The notes under the pieces: generated by a model
Database searches by the model: none
What the model saw: only the letters and a program-made list of their open reading frames with translations
Told to the model about the DNA's origin: nothing
Shown: in pieces, positions 37,021 through 45,188 of the stretch
Layout: each line of letters opens with the position of its first letter
Numbering within the stretch: position 1 is the first letter of the stretch
Position numbers and translations under genes: made by a program
Assembly (NCBI RefSeq): GCF_004803755.1
Contig: NZ_CP032311.1
Span: forward strand, 556,501 to 620,500
Direction of reading: 5' to 3'
Source: Pseudomonas sp. DG56-2
GTDB taxonomy: Bacteria; Pseudomonadota; Gammaproteobacteria; Pseudomonadales; Pseudomonadaceae
DNA length: 64,000 nucleotides

Positions 37021-38225
37021 TGCGTCGACTGCATAACATTCTGGGGTTGGCCCTGCTTATCTGTGCATTGCCGGGTTGCAGCCCGGTGGCGGCAGTCAGC
37101 GGCTCGACGCCTGCGGCCAATGCTGCGGCCAGACCGCAGGCAAGCCAGGGCAACGGCAACCTGATGGTGCTGGCCAACAAGTTCAAGGGCGCAAGTCGTG
37201 CGCCGGTTACTATCGTCCAGTTCGGCGACTCACACACGGCGGCCGATCTCTTCACCGGTGAAATGCGCCGCTTGCTTCAAGGGCAATATGGCGATGGCGG
37301 GATCGGTCTGATTGCTGCAACCCCAGTGCCTGGCACACGCTATGAGCAGGTCATTCTCAAAACTGCCAAACGGCAATGGGAGCTGGTGTCGGCGCGCAAC
37401 CAGCAGAGTTCGCAGTTTCCGCTCGGCGGCTACCTGTCGGTGCCCTTGATAGCGAAACCCAGCGTGCGCATCGAAGCGCGTACACCCAGCGCCCAGCGCT
37501 ACCGGGTTTCAGCGCTGTACCAGGCACAAGCGAGCACCAGCCTGCTATTGCGCGACAACCGCGGCCAGAACCGTCGGCTGCTGGCGGCGACCGGTGGACA
37601 ATGGCGATTCGGCCCAGTGGTGAACAATGTTGGATTGCCGCTGGAGCTGACTCTCGACACCCGTCCAGGCACAGTGTTGGGCGGCTGGTACCTGCAGAAC
37701 CAGAAAAATGCCGGTGTCATCTACTCGGTCCTGGGTATTAACGGCGCCCGCCTGGAAGTCCAAGACAAATGGCAGCCCGGCTGGCAAGACACCCTCAAGT
37801 CGCTGCGCCCCGATCTGGTTATTCTCGCCTATGGCACCAACGAAGCCTTCGACGACACCCTTGACCTCAACCTGTATCAGGCCCAGCTCAAGCAGACCCT
37901 TGAGCGTCTGCGTCGTGACCTGCCGCGAGCAGCGGTGCTGATCGTCGGGCCGCCGGACTCGATCAAGCAACGCAAGGCACACAGCTGTGCCGCACGTCAG
38001 CCGCAAAAATTGGCAGCGGTCATTGCCATCCAGCGCCAGGCAGCCCAGCAAGCCAACGCCCTGTTCTGGGATTGGCAGGCATACATGGGCGGGCAGTGCT
38101 CGGTTGTCGCCTGGCAGGCACAAGGTTTGGCGCGCGGGGATCTGGTGCACCTGACAGCGGATGGTTATCGCAAGAGTGCGGCTGGCCTGTATGACTACCT
38201 GCGCACGCAGTTGAAATTGAAGTAA
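37020..38225 (+). CDS. SGNH/GDSL hydrolase-like lipoprotein
   Basis: 401 residues. Signal peptide with lipobox (LLICALPGC), a serine/alanine spacer, then an SGNH fold: block I QFGDSHTAADL (Ser), block III LAYGTNEAFDD and block V GDLVHLTADGY (Asp-His). A beta-rich insert of about 130 residues sits between blocks I and III, probably a carbohydrate-contacting module. Start overlaps the upstream stop by one base (TGATG). Third gene of the MBOAT-SGNH-SGNH cassette; it likely transfers or removes acyl groups on an exported glycan. Confidence 0.85.
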   Translation: MRRLHNILGLALLICALPGCSPVAAVSGSTPAANAAARPQASQGNGNLMVLANKFKGASRAPVTIVQFGDSHTAADLFTGEMRRLLQGQYGDGGIGLIAATPVPGTRYEQVILKTAKRQWELVSARNQQSSQFPLGGYLSVPLIAKPSVRIEARTPSAQRYRVSALYQAQASTSLLLRDNRGQNRRLLAATGGQWRFGPVVNNVGLPLELTLDTRPGTVLGGWYLQNQKNAGVIYSVLGINGARLEVQDKWQPGWQDTLKSLRPDLVILAYGTNEAFDDTLDLNLYQAQLKQTLERLRRDLPRAAVLIVGPPDSIKQRKAHSCAARQPQKLAAVIAIQRQAAQQANALFWDWQAYMGGQCSVVAWQAQGLARGDLVHLTADGYRKSAAGLYDYLRTQLKLK

Positions 38226-38247
38226 GACAAGGAAAAGGAGAGGCGGG

Positions 38248-38287
38248 GACGACTTCGGGGTGGCTTGCGGCGTCCCATGAAGTCGTC
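38248..38287 (+). terminator. Hairpin after the MBOAT-SGNH operon
   Basis: GACGACTTC (38248-38256) and GAAGTCGTC (38279-38287) form a nine-base perfect stem with a 22-base loop that has a further GGG/CCC pairing. No T-run follows. It starts 23 bases after the last stop codon and may end the transcript. Confidence 0.4.
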
Positions 38288-38349
38288 GACCCGGCCCTCA
38301 AAAAGAAGAGGCCAATCCAGATGCCCGAGAGCACCTGCTCAGCAAGTGC

Positions 38350-38458
38350 CGACTGGCATCCGGCCAGTCGTGATTCGGTCCTCTGAAATACACCTTAGTT
38401 GTTGTCTGGTGTACTGTAAAATTTTCCGAACGCATTATGTTTCTGGTTGTAAGTACAC
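38350..38458 (+). promoter_or_regulatory. Upstream region of rtcB with inverted repeats
   Basis: CGACTGG (38350-38356) and CCAGTCG (38364-38370) form a short palindrome. GTGTAC (38409-38414) and GTACAC (38453-38458) form a second, longer-range one. TTAGTT (38395-38400) and TAAAAT (38417-38422), 16 bases apart, are a weak sigma-70 candidate. No -24/-12 element of the kind used with RtcR is seen. Function not established. Confidence 0.3.
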
Positions 38459-38480
38459 GTGCATATATCCAGGGGGTGAC

Positions 38481-39686
38481 ATGAACCTGCTCGAAGTCGC
38501 CGGTGGTAAACCGATCAAACTCTGGACCCAGGGCGTACCGGTCGAAGACGAGGCGCGTAAGCAACTGATCAATACCGCGAAGATGCCGTTCATCTTCAAG
38601 CATCTCGCGGTCATGCCGGATGTGCACCTGGGCAAGGGTTCGACCATCGGCAGCGTGATCCCCACCCTTGGCGCGATAATTCCCGCGGCAGTAGGTGTAG
38701 ATATCGGCTGCGGCATGATCGCTGCCAGCACCTCGCTGGTGGCCAGCGACCTACCCGAAAACCTCCATCGCCTGCGCAGCACCATCGAAAAAGCCGTACC
38801 CCATGGTAAAACTTTCGGCCGTCACGATCAGGGCGCCTGGGATCATGTGCCGGCGCAGGCTGACCATGCCTGGCGGGCCTTGGTCGGGCGCTTCAACGTG
38901 ATCACCGGCAAATACCCGCGACTGGAGAAAACCAACAACCGTCAGCACATGGGCACGCTGGGCGGCGGCAACCATTTCATCGAAGTCTGTCTGGATGAAG
39001 CCGACCGCGTCTGGTTCATGCTACACAGTGGCTCACGCGGGGTAGGCAACGCTATTGGCAACTTGTTCATCGAACTGGCCCAGGCTGATATGCGCCAACA
39101 CATCGCTAACTTGCCAGACAAGGATCTGGCCTATTTCGAAGAAGGCAGCCGTCACTTTGCCGATTACGTCGAGGCAGTTGAGTGGGCCCAGGACTTCGCC
39201 CGGCAAAACCGCGCGTTGATGATGCAGGCGGTGATTGCTGCCGCTCGCCAGGTGCTGAAAAAGCCATTCGAGGCCAACCTTGAAGCAGTCAACTGCCACC
39301 ATAATTACGTGCAACGCGAACGCCACTTCGGCGAGGACATCCTGGTTACGCGCAAAGGCGCGGTGTCGGCGCAGAAAGGCCAACTGGGCATCATTCCCGG
39401 CTCCATGGGCGCCAAAAGCTTCATCGTTCGTGGCTTGGGCAATGAAGAGTCGTTCTGCTCGTGCAGCCACGGTGCTGGGCGCACCATGAGCCGCACCCAG
39501 GCGAAAAAACAGTTCACCCTCAACGACCAGGTGCGCGCCACCGCCCATGTCGAATGCCGTAAGGACAAAGACGTCATCGATGAGATCCCAATGGCCTACA
39601 AGAATATCGATGCGGTAATGCAGGCTCAGCGGGAGCTGGTGGAAGTGGTGCACACCTTGCGGCAAGTGGTGTGCGTGAAGGGCTGA
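38481..39686 (+). CDS. rtcB: RtcB family RNA-splicing ligase
   Basis: 401-residue GTP-dependent ligase that joins 2',3'-cyclic phosphate and 5'-hydroxyl RNA ends. The metal ligand motifs VDIGCGM and LGGGNHFIEVCLDE, HSGSRG, CHHNYVQRE and the active histidine in CSCSHGAGRTMSR are intact. ATG at 38481 is preceded by AGGGGG; the long upstream extension lacks family similarity. There is no rtcA and no rtcR nearby, so control differs from the E. coli system. A hairpin terminator follows. Confidence 0.95.
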   Translation: MNLLEVAGGKPIKLWTQGVPVEDEARKQLINTAKMPFIFKHLAVMPDVHLGKGSTIGSVIPTLGAIIPAAVGVDIGCGMIAASTSLVASDLPENLHRLRSTIEKAVPHGKTFGRHDQGAWDHVPAQADHAWRALVGRFNVITGKYPRLEKTNNRQHMGTLGGGNHFIEVCLDEADRVWFMLHSGSRGVGNAIGNLFIELAQADMRQHIANLPDKDLAYFEEGSRHFADYVEAVEWAQDFARQNRALMMQAVIAAARQVLKKPFEANLEAVNCHHNYVQRERHFGEDILVTRKGAVSAQKGQLGIIPGSMGAKSFIVRGLGNEESFCSCSHGAGRTMSRTQAKKQFTLNDQVRATAHVECRKDKDVIDEIPMAYKNIDAVMQAQRELVEVVHTLRQVVCVKG

Positions 39687-39707
39687 ACATTCAGGCTGTG
39701 CTTAAAC

Positions 39708-39737
39708 AACAAGGGCAGCTGTTGAGCTGCCCTTGTT
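39708..39737. terminator. Hairpin between convergent rtcB and YwqK-type gene
   Basis: AACAAGGGCAGCT-GTTG-AGCTGCCCTTGTT: a 13-base perfect stem with a four-base loop, lying between the two converging genes. A long T-run is absent, but it is well placed to end transcription from both sides. Confidence 0.75.
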
Positions 39738-39761
39738 GGAAGTTTGCCAAGCGTTCGCCGC

Positions 39762-40754
39762 TTAAGGGCGTTTGCCTTCGGCGCACCAGGATTCCCACTC
39801 GCCGATTTGCTCACTGTTGATCAAGGCGTCTTCGCCGACTTCTGCGCGATACGCGTTCATCCACGCGTCTTCGCAGCTTTCGTTAGAGGTTGTTGCGACG
39901 ACGGGCACAAGGTTGCCCGGATAATCACTTTCAAAGTCTTCATCTTCTGCTTGTGGCGTACGCACCAGCTGAACTTCCTGAAGCAACGCACCGTCTAGCG
40001 GGTCGAATTTACGAACCCAGCCTGAAACCGCAACACCGTTTTCATAGATGAGTTCCGACGCTTGCAGCACGATGTCGGTGTGCAGGATGTTTTTGTACTT
40101 TTTCTGTACACCATCGAGCTTGCCATCTTTGTAGTTTTCTTCGGCGCCGACGAAATTCTTCAGGCTACCGGCGAAGTAGTCGAACTTGATCTGCGGGCCG
40201 TGCAGTTGGCCGTTGGCGTAGTTGTGCTTGCCGTTGGAGTCGGTCTCGAAACCGCTGAACTTAGTGCCATTGCTCCAGACCAGTTGCGTGATCACTTTAC
40301 TGCCATCGGCGTTCCAGCGAGTTTCCTGGGCGTCCGGCTTGCCCTCCTTGAACGTCTGCTGATGAGTCAGCACGCCATTCTGGTACTCTTCGGCAACACC
40401 GTCCTGGCGGCCGTTCTTCCAGTTCTTCACCGAAATCGTGGTGCCTGACTTGGCGTCGAACACCGTCTCGGTGCCGTTCTTGCTGCCGGCGGCGTACTCG
40501 ACCTCGTAGACTTTTTTCGAGTCGTAGAAACATTCGCTCTTACCGTCGTAGCGACCCTTTTCCACTTGCGTGTTACACAGCGCGGTAAGGCCTGGCAGAC
40601 CGATTGGCAAATTAACGATGCGACCGGTGAAAGGATCGGAATCTCCGCTCTTGTACATCAGGCCATTTTTAGTCACGACTTGCGCGTTGTCGATTTCGGC
40701 GCTGCAGCCGGTAAGAAAGACGGCGGCCAGAGCGACTGCAAGTAGATTTCTCAT
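39762..40754 (-). CDS. Lipoprotein with YwqK-type repeats
   Basis: 330 residues from the ATG at 40754, which has GGAAC upstream and gives a lipoprotein signal (MRNLLAVALAAVFLTGCSAE). ATG codons at 40766 and 40778 are alternatives. The body contains repeats of the pattern Y-x-NG-x-x-x-G (KNGRQDGVAEEYQNG, KDGKLDGVQKKYKN), as in YwqK-type antitoxin or MORN2 repeats. The C-terminal 80 residues are different, with two cysteines (ESCEDAW, SWCAEG). No toxin gene is seen beside it. Function unknown. Confidence 0.7.
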   Translation of the reverse strand: MRNLLAVALAAVFLTGCSAEIDNAQVVTKNGLMYKSGDSDPFTGRIVNLPIGLPGLTALCNTQVEKGRYDGKSECFYDSKKVYEVEYAAGSKNGTETVFDAKSGTTISVKNWKNGRQDGVAEEYQNGVLTHQQTFKEGKPDAQETRWNADGSKVITQLVWSNGTKFSGFETDSNGKHNYANGQLHGPQIKFDYFAGSLKNFVGAEENYKDGKLDGVQKKYKNILHTDIVLQASELIYENGVAVSGWVRKFDPLDGALLQEVQLVRTPQAEDEDFESDYPGNLVPVVATTSNESCEDAWMNAYRAEVGEDALINSEQIGEWESWCAEGKRP

Positions 40755-40862
40755 GTTGCGTTCCATATCGATGAGCATTCTGGAGAGTGGACAAGGCGGG
40801 AAGTCTCGATGCTTGGTTGGGTGATGTCAATGTAGTGGCGTCAGTGAAACCAGTACTTTTCT

Positions 40863-41588
40863 TCAGGTGGACGCCAGGGATCCACGCTGCAACGCTTGCG
40901 TGGTGTCGATGACAAAGCTGCGCAGCCAGCGATTATGTGCGTCGTCGTTGTGCTCCACATCCCAGACCATGAATACGCGAAAGGCCGGGACGAAAATCGG
41001 CACAGGGCTTACGGTCAAGCGCGCTATGCGGGCATAGGACAGCGCTGCAAAAGTAGGCAATGTAGCGATCACGTCGCTGTGTACCAAGGTAGCCAGCGCG
41101 CCACTGAAGTGGGTGAAAGATGCGGATACCCGGCGGGCGACCCCCTCGCTTTCCAGCAGGTCGTCCACAAACCCTCGACGTCCATCGAAGGAAATCCTTA
41201 CATGCTCATGCATCAGGTATTCGTCACGGGTAAGCGGGCTTTTCAGATTGAGCCGCGGGCCGTCGTACAAGCATGAGTAAGACGAAGAGAACAGCACTTG
41301 TGAGCTGTAGTGCGAAGTCAGCTCTTTGGGTTCGGAGCACAAGACCAGGTCAATGTCGGGGTCAGCCAACGATGTTTTCCACAGCGAGCTATTGCTCTGA
41401 TGAAAGGCGAATTTAACGGAGAGACCGCGAGCCTTTGCCTCGTTGACCAGTCTTGGCGAAATGTAGCTCTCGATATCGTCCGATAGCGCAATGTTGAACA
41501 CCCGATTAGAAGACTCGGCAGAAAATTGCGGGCGTTTTTCCACAATTGTGGCGACGACTGTTGTCACTGCTGCAACTGAAATGCACAA
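40863..41588 (-). pseudogene. LysR-type regulator remnant lacking the HTH domain
   Basis: The 241-residue frame begins at a TTG and contains only the effector-binding domain of a LysR regulator (FNIALSDDIESYISPRLV through WLRSFV). The N-terminal helix-turn-helix, about 65 residues plus the linker helix, is absent. In another frame just upstream (about 41591-41650) a fragment reads LIELNLGALFGR, like the start of a LysR protein, so an internal deletion or frameshift is likely. It probably cannot bind DNA. It lies beside two unrecognised genes. Confidence 0.65.
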
Positions 41589-41726
41589 AATCAGGAACGT
41601 ATCCCCATACGACCAAACAGCGCACCGAGATTAAGCTCAATCAGCGGTGATGGTGTTATGTGGGCAACCAACGAATAGATGTGAGGGTACTTCCAGATAA
41701 AAAGCGGGCGCCGACTGACAGTATTT

Positions 41727-42554
41727 TTGTTGGGTCTTTTTGCACTGACCGGGTGTGATAAAGCCACGTTGCCCCCTGGCACCAATGTCCAACGTCATTG
41801 GGTGGAGGTGCCAGCGCTGCCGATCATTCAGGAAGCCGTATTCTCCCTGGCGCCCAGCTTTAACGGCCAGCGCAATCCCAAGCTGATGGAGCAGGTATGT
41901 GGCTTGGCGAGCGGAGAACTCAGGCAGGAGCAGGTAAATGCGTTTCTCGCTCAACAGCGGGTCGACCCTTTGCAGATACCAACTCAAGGCAGCCCACTTT
42001 CGTTGCTGGTTAATGGTGATAAATCATCACAAACCACCGCCTGCGCCGCCCATCTTGCGACGACAGTGCTTTCCCCGGTGGATGCGGCGGACATCATCAC
42101 CACCAGTAATGCATCGGGTACGCCAGTGCTACAGATCGACAATTCTCGGTTGAACCAAGTGCTGCCAGTAAAAATCACCGAGGCGAGGGCAAATGCCGAT
42201 GTTTTCGCACTCATTGCGGCAGAGCTGCAACGTCGCCCAGGCCTGAAAGTTTCCGACTACCGTCAACAGGCAAAAGATATGTTCGTTCGCCTGGCACCGG
42301 TCTACCTGGAGCGAGTCAAGCAACAACTGCCATTGGCAAATGTTACCTACAAAGTCAGCCAGATCGATGCGGAGCGTTTTTCATTCAACACCTCTACCGG
42401 TGCGTCCTATGAGTACGCGGGTGATGGGCTGGTTCTGCATCAAAATGGCGTCGTTTGGTACGGCCGGGGCAAGCTGCTGGGGCGTGAGTATCCACTGCAG
42501 GTGGCTTATTTCCCTGAGTCGGTGGGTGCGTTGCTGGCACCTGAGGCAAAGTGA
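41727..42554 (+). CDS. Hypothetical lipoprotein, start unclear
   Basis: About 275 residues. A lipobox (LFALTGCDKA) stands near the N-terminus, but from the first usable codon (TTG 41727) only nine residues precede the cysteine. In frame upstream the codons read KSGRRLTVFLLGLFALTGC, a good lipoprotein signal, and the nearest ATG (41679) is followed at once by TGA. The start may therefore be an unusual codon or a damaged one. The mature part has no motif I recognise. It stands between a LysR remnant and the gene at 42716. Confidence 0.6.
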   Translation: MLGLFALTGCDKATLPPGTNVQRHWVEVPALPIIQEAVFSLAPSFNGQRNPKLMEQVCGLASGELRQEQVNAFLAQQRVDPLQIPTQGSPLSLLVNGDKSSQTTACAAHLATTVLSPVDAADIITTSNASGTPVLQIDNSRLNQVLPVKITEARANADVFALIAAELQRRPGLKVSDYRQQAKDMFVRLAPVYLERVKQQLPLANVTYKVSQIDAERFSFNTSTGASYEYAGDGLVLHQNGVVWYGRGKLLGREYPLQVAYFPESVGALLAPEAK

Positions 42555-42715
42555 TAAGACGCTGCACGTTTATCCGGTTAAAAGTCGCGGCGGTCGAAAG
42601 CGATGATGGCAAAATGCGACTGAGTGCTAAGGAATAATGGAACCTAGGCGATAACCTTCCATGAGTGTTCACCAGCAGTCACGCCACCTACAGCCTGTTT
42701 TACCGGAGCCTCTAC

Positions 42716-43957
42716 ATGCACCTTCCCCGACTGAATCCAGGACGATTCGTCACCTTCATGAGCGTGTGGATAATTTTTGCACCCGCGCATGCCAGCACCC
42801 CTCCGATCGAACAGGCGCAAAGCGATGTGCGCGGTTACATGCAGTGTGTGCAGGATGCTTACAACGCCGACCGCTGGCACAGCCGAACGATTGATGAATG
42901 CCGAACGCAGTTCCCGGCAGTTCAATCCCTACGCCAAGGTGATTACGTTGCAGTGACGTTTACCGGAGAACAGAACCGCCTCTATGAGGAAGCGCGCCAG
43001 CGTTGGATTGATTTCGACAAAGCGGTTCGTGTGCAGATATTGTCAAAAGGGTTGGCCGAACAATTCGCTTCAGCCAACGTTACGACCGCTTATTCCTTCG
43101 ACAAATTGTCGCGGGCGCTGGACGCGCGTTTCAGCGAACTTGAAGCTGCGCCCTTTAGTTGGTACCCCGCGAAAAAAGCACCGTATCGCACCGCTCAGGG
43201 GCTAACCCTGGAGCAGGTACAGCAAAGAGAGAAGCAGCAATTCATCACCTGCCTGGAAAAAGTGGTCAACGCACCTGGCAGCCTGAGCATTACCAAGACG
43301 AACTTCGACCACCAGGCACGTCAATGCCTTCAGGAGATCTCCCGTTTCAACCTTGACGGCTCGAACGCCATTTTCCAGCCTGAGACGTTCCAGACAATAG
43401 CTGCCCAAGGTTGGCAAGTGATTGCTGCGCAGCAAAGCAAGGCCGAAGAAGCCGAGCGGGTTCGCCTGGCGAAGGAAGAGGCCGAATCCTGGCCTAGTTT
43501 GATTAAGGCGCTACTGGGCAAGATTGTGGTTGCCCTGTTGGCAATCGGTGGGCTTTACGCGCTCTGGCGGGCAATTATCAATGCGCCTGCATCCAGCGCC
43601 CGGTCTTCACGAGACACCCACAGTCACAGTACCGGGGGAGGCTACAGCTACAGCCCTACATCCGACCAGCGAGACCCGCCTAGTCAAAGCACAGAGCGTT
43701 CCAGCAGATCAAAGCCTGTGGACTTGGGCACGTTTACGCTCAAACATCGCAAAGTTGGCCCACTGACGACGCAACATCGCTGCGCCAGCTGCACCCATTG
43801 GCGCGGTGAGCGCACGCCCCATCCGGTGACGCGGGAGTGGTACGTGAAACACGATACCAAGGGCCCCTGTGGCCACAAACATCCCGGCTCGCCGCATGGC
43901 GTAAAGCGAGACATGGAGGGGTTTTATTGCAAGGATTTTCAGGAGGGTGGGTTCTGA
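42716..43957 (+). CDS. Unrecognised membrane protein with cysteine-rich C-terminus
   Basis: 413 residues from ATG 42716 (CCGGAG upstream); a GTG at 42665 is less likely. Signal-like segment FVTFMSVWIIFAPAHAS, then about 230 residues with two cysteine pairs (MQCVQDAY...DECRTQF and FITCLEKV...RQCLQEI), a helix rich in Glu/Lys, a membrane segment (IVVALLAIGGLYALWRAII), a serine-rich linker and a C-terminal domain with CASC, GPCGHKHPG and FYCKDF that looks like a zinc site. The N-part is expected outside the membrane and the C-part inside. No family recognised. Confidence 0.65.
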   Translation: MHLPRLNPGRFVTFMSVWIIFAPAHASTPPIEQAQSDVRGYMQCVQDAYNADRWHSRTIDECRTQFPAVQSLRQGDYVAVTFTGEQNRLYEEARQRWIDFDKAVRVQILSKGLAEQFASANVTTAYSFDKLSRALDARFSELEAAPFSWYPAKKAPYRTAQGLTLEQVQQREKQQFITCLEKVVNAPGSLSITKTNFDHQARQCLQEISRFNLDGSNAIFQPETFQTIAAQGWQVIAAQQSKAEEAERVRLAKEEAESWPSLIKALLGKIVVALLAIGGLYALWRAIINAPASSARSSRDTHSHSTGGGYSYSPTSDQRDPPSQSTERSSRSKPVDLGTFTLKHRKVGPLTTQHRCASCTHWRGERTPHPVTREWYVKHDTKGPCGHKHPGSPHGVKRDMEGFYCKDFQEGGF

Positions 43958-44027
43958 GGGGAGCTGTCAGGTATCTGATTCACCTAGTCATTCCCACCGC
44001 CCAGTCATGGACGTTCAGGCATTAAAA

Positions 44028-44046
44028 AGCCGGCTTGTGGCCGGCT
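44028..44046 (-). terminator. Intrinsic terminator on the minus strand
   Basis: AGCCGGC-TTGTG-GCCGGCT, a seven-base-pair stem and five-base loop, with an A-run on its left on the + strand (read as TTTTT after the hairpin on the minus strand). That orientation fits the end of a leftward transcript, probably that of the repressor gene at 44246-44956, 200 bases away. Confidence 0.6.
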
Positions 44047-44245
44047 CCTAGGGGACGGTCTTGGCTAATTTATGGTAAGCCGCAACCGCCTTAAAATCGT
44101 TGTTCCGGCGCTGGGGCCGGGAGGTGGCTGCAGGCAGTGTGTGCCGCGCCAGGCCCGCTGGCGTGCTGAGCAGCCGGGGCTAAATGTGCGGCGTAGCATA
44201 CTGAGTATCGCTGCCGTTGCCCAGCAAAAATTCACCCGCAACCGC
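44047..44245. other. 199-base stretch with no convincing gene
   Basis: Open frames on both strands cross it (a 67-codon + frame at 44072 and a 76-codon minus frame at 44065-44295), but neither has a ribosome site or recognised similarity. It could be the 3' untranslated end of the leftward repressor transcript, since a minus-strand terminator lies at 44028-44046. Confidence 0.35.
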
Positions 44246-44956
44246 TCAACCAGGGCGGCTGTCGCGCAGGCTTGACCACCAGAATACCCAGCCAAGGATG
44301 ATCAGCCGCTGATTTTTCAGTTGTGTCTGGGTGTAGGTCTCTGTGGGGTGTTCGTCGCTGTCATGGCTGTGCAGGCGCAGGGTGCCATTGGCGCGTTGGG
44401 TGATGCTGTGGATGCGCAGGCGGCCATTGTGCAGGAGGGCGTAGAGTTCGCCTTCGACGATGTCGGTCATGCCTTTGTCGATGGCCAAGGTGCTGCCGCG
44501 CGGCAGTAAGGGGCTCATGTTGTTGGTGGGCATGGTGACGCATATCGCTTGGGCGGGGTCGACGCCAACGGCATCCAGGGCACGGACGGGCAGGCGCAGG
44601 TAGCGGCTGGTGATGGGTCGTAGTTGCTTGGATTGTATGCTGTAGAACGGCAGTTGGATGTCTTCTGCAGTGTTGGCGGCAAGCAGGCTGGGGTCTGTCG
44701 GCTCGGTGCCCGGTTTGCGCAGGGCGGCATGGGTGCGCGGTAAGGGGGTTGGATGTTTGGGGCCTTCGCCGCTACGTAACCACTTGCTGCAAACGCACAG
44801 TAGATCGGCGATTTCATCGAGACGCGCCAAGGGTACGCCTCGTTTGAACCAGTTGTTGACGTGCTGCGGAGTCACTTGGCGCTGCGCCGCGAAGTCGGAA
44901 GGCGACAGGCTGCACTCGTGCAGAAGGTTTTTGAGTCGATCACCGGATGTATTCAT
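44246..44956 (-). CDS. CI/S24-type repressor without catalytic dyad
   Basis: 236 residues: an N-terminal HTH (SPSDFAAQRQVTPQHVNNWFKRGVP) and a C-terminal LexA/S24-like fold. In the peptidase the nucleophile block reads G-D-S-M-x-P; here it is MPTNNMSPLLPRGS, with Asn in place of Ser, and the region of the catalytic lysine reads ELYALLHNGRLRIHSI with no Lys. Self-cleavage is therefore unlikely. It is divergent from the DUF6124-DUF3077 pair. No other phage genes are near, so it may be a domesticated repressor. Confidence 0.78.
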   Translation of the reverse strand: MNTSGDRLKNLLHECSLSPSDFAAQRQVTPQHVNNWFKRGVPLARLDEIADLLCVCSKWLRSGEGPKHPTPLPRTHAALRKPGTEPTDPSLLAANTAEDIQLPFYSIQSKQLRPITSRYLRLPVRALDAVGVDPAQAICVTMPTNNMSPLLPRGSTLAIDKGMTDIVEGELYALLHNGRLRIHSITQRANGTLRLHSHDSDEHPTETYTQTQLKNQRLIILGWVFWWSSLRDSRPG

Positions 44957-45188
44957 GAGGCCTGAGTCTAAAGGCCTTCAAAGGGTGGGGCTATAAACGC
45001 GAGGTTCATTTTTTAGCCTGCAAATGGGCCGGGTTTACAGGCATTGCCGTGGGTGGCGTAGGAGTTTTCTTTGTAAAAATATTCAACTTGGATTGCGTTC
45101 GGATCTATCCTACGTCCGCTGCCGCCTTTTCTCTGTTGTTAGGACAGTGCATCAGGGCTAATTTCCTCGGGTCGTCTTTTTGGATGGC
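44957..45188. other. Divergent intergenic region, 5' part
   Basis: First part of the 417-base gap between the repressor and the DUF6124 gene. I see no coding frame with a ribosome site. A + strand pair TTGTTA (45136-45141) and GCTAAT (45157-45162) is a weak promoter candidate. A short symmetric AAAGGCCTT near 44969 lies by the repressor start and might be part of an operator. The rest of the gap is the structured element at 45189-45331. Confidence 0.35.

Noticed and set aside
38265..38480. Long N-terminal extension of RtcB (72 extra codons).
   Set aside because: No similarity to the family, includes repeats, and a good ribosome site stands before the ATG at 38481.
41679..41684. ATG-TGA as a selenocysteine start context, suggested by the sel genes in the window.
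   Set aside because: No SECIS-like hairpin follows the TGA, and codon 2 is not a plausible Sec position in a lipoprotein signal.
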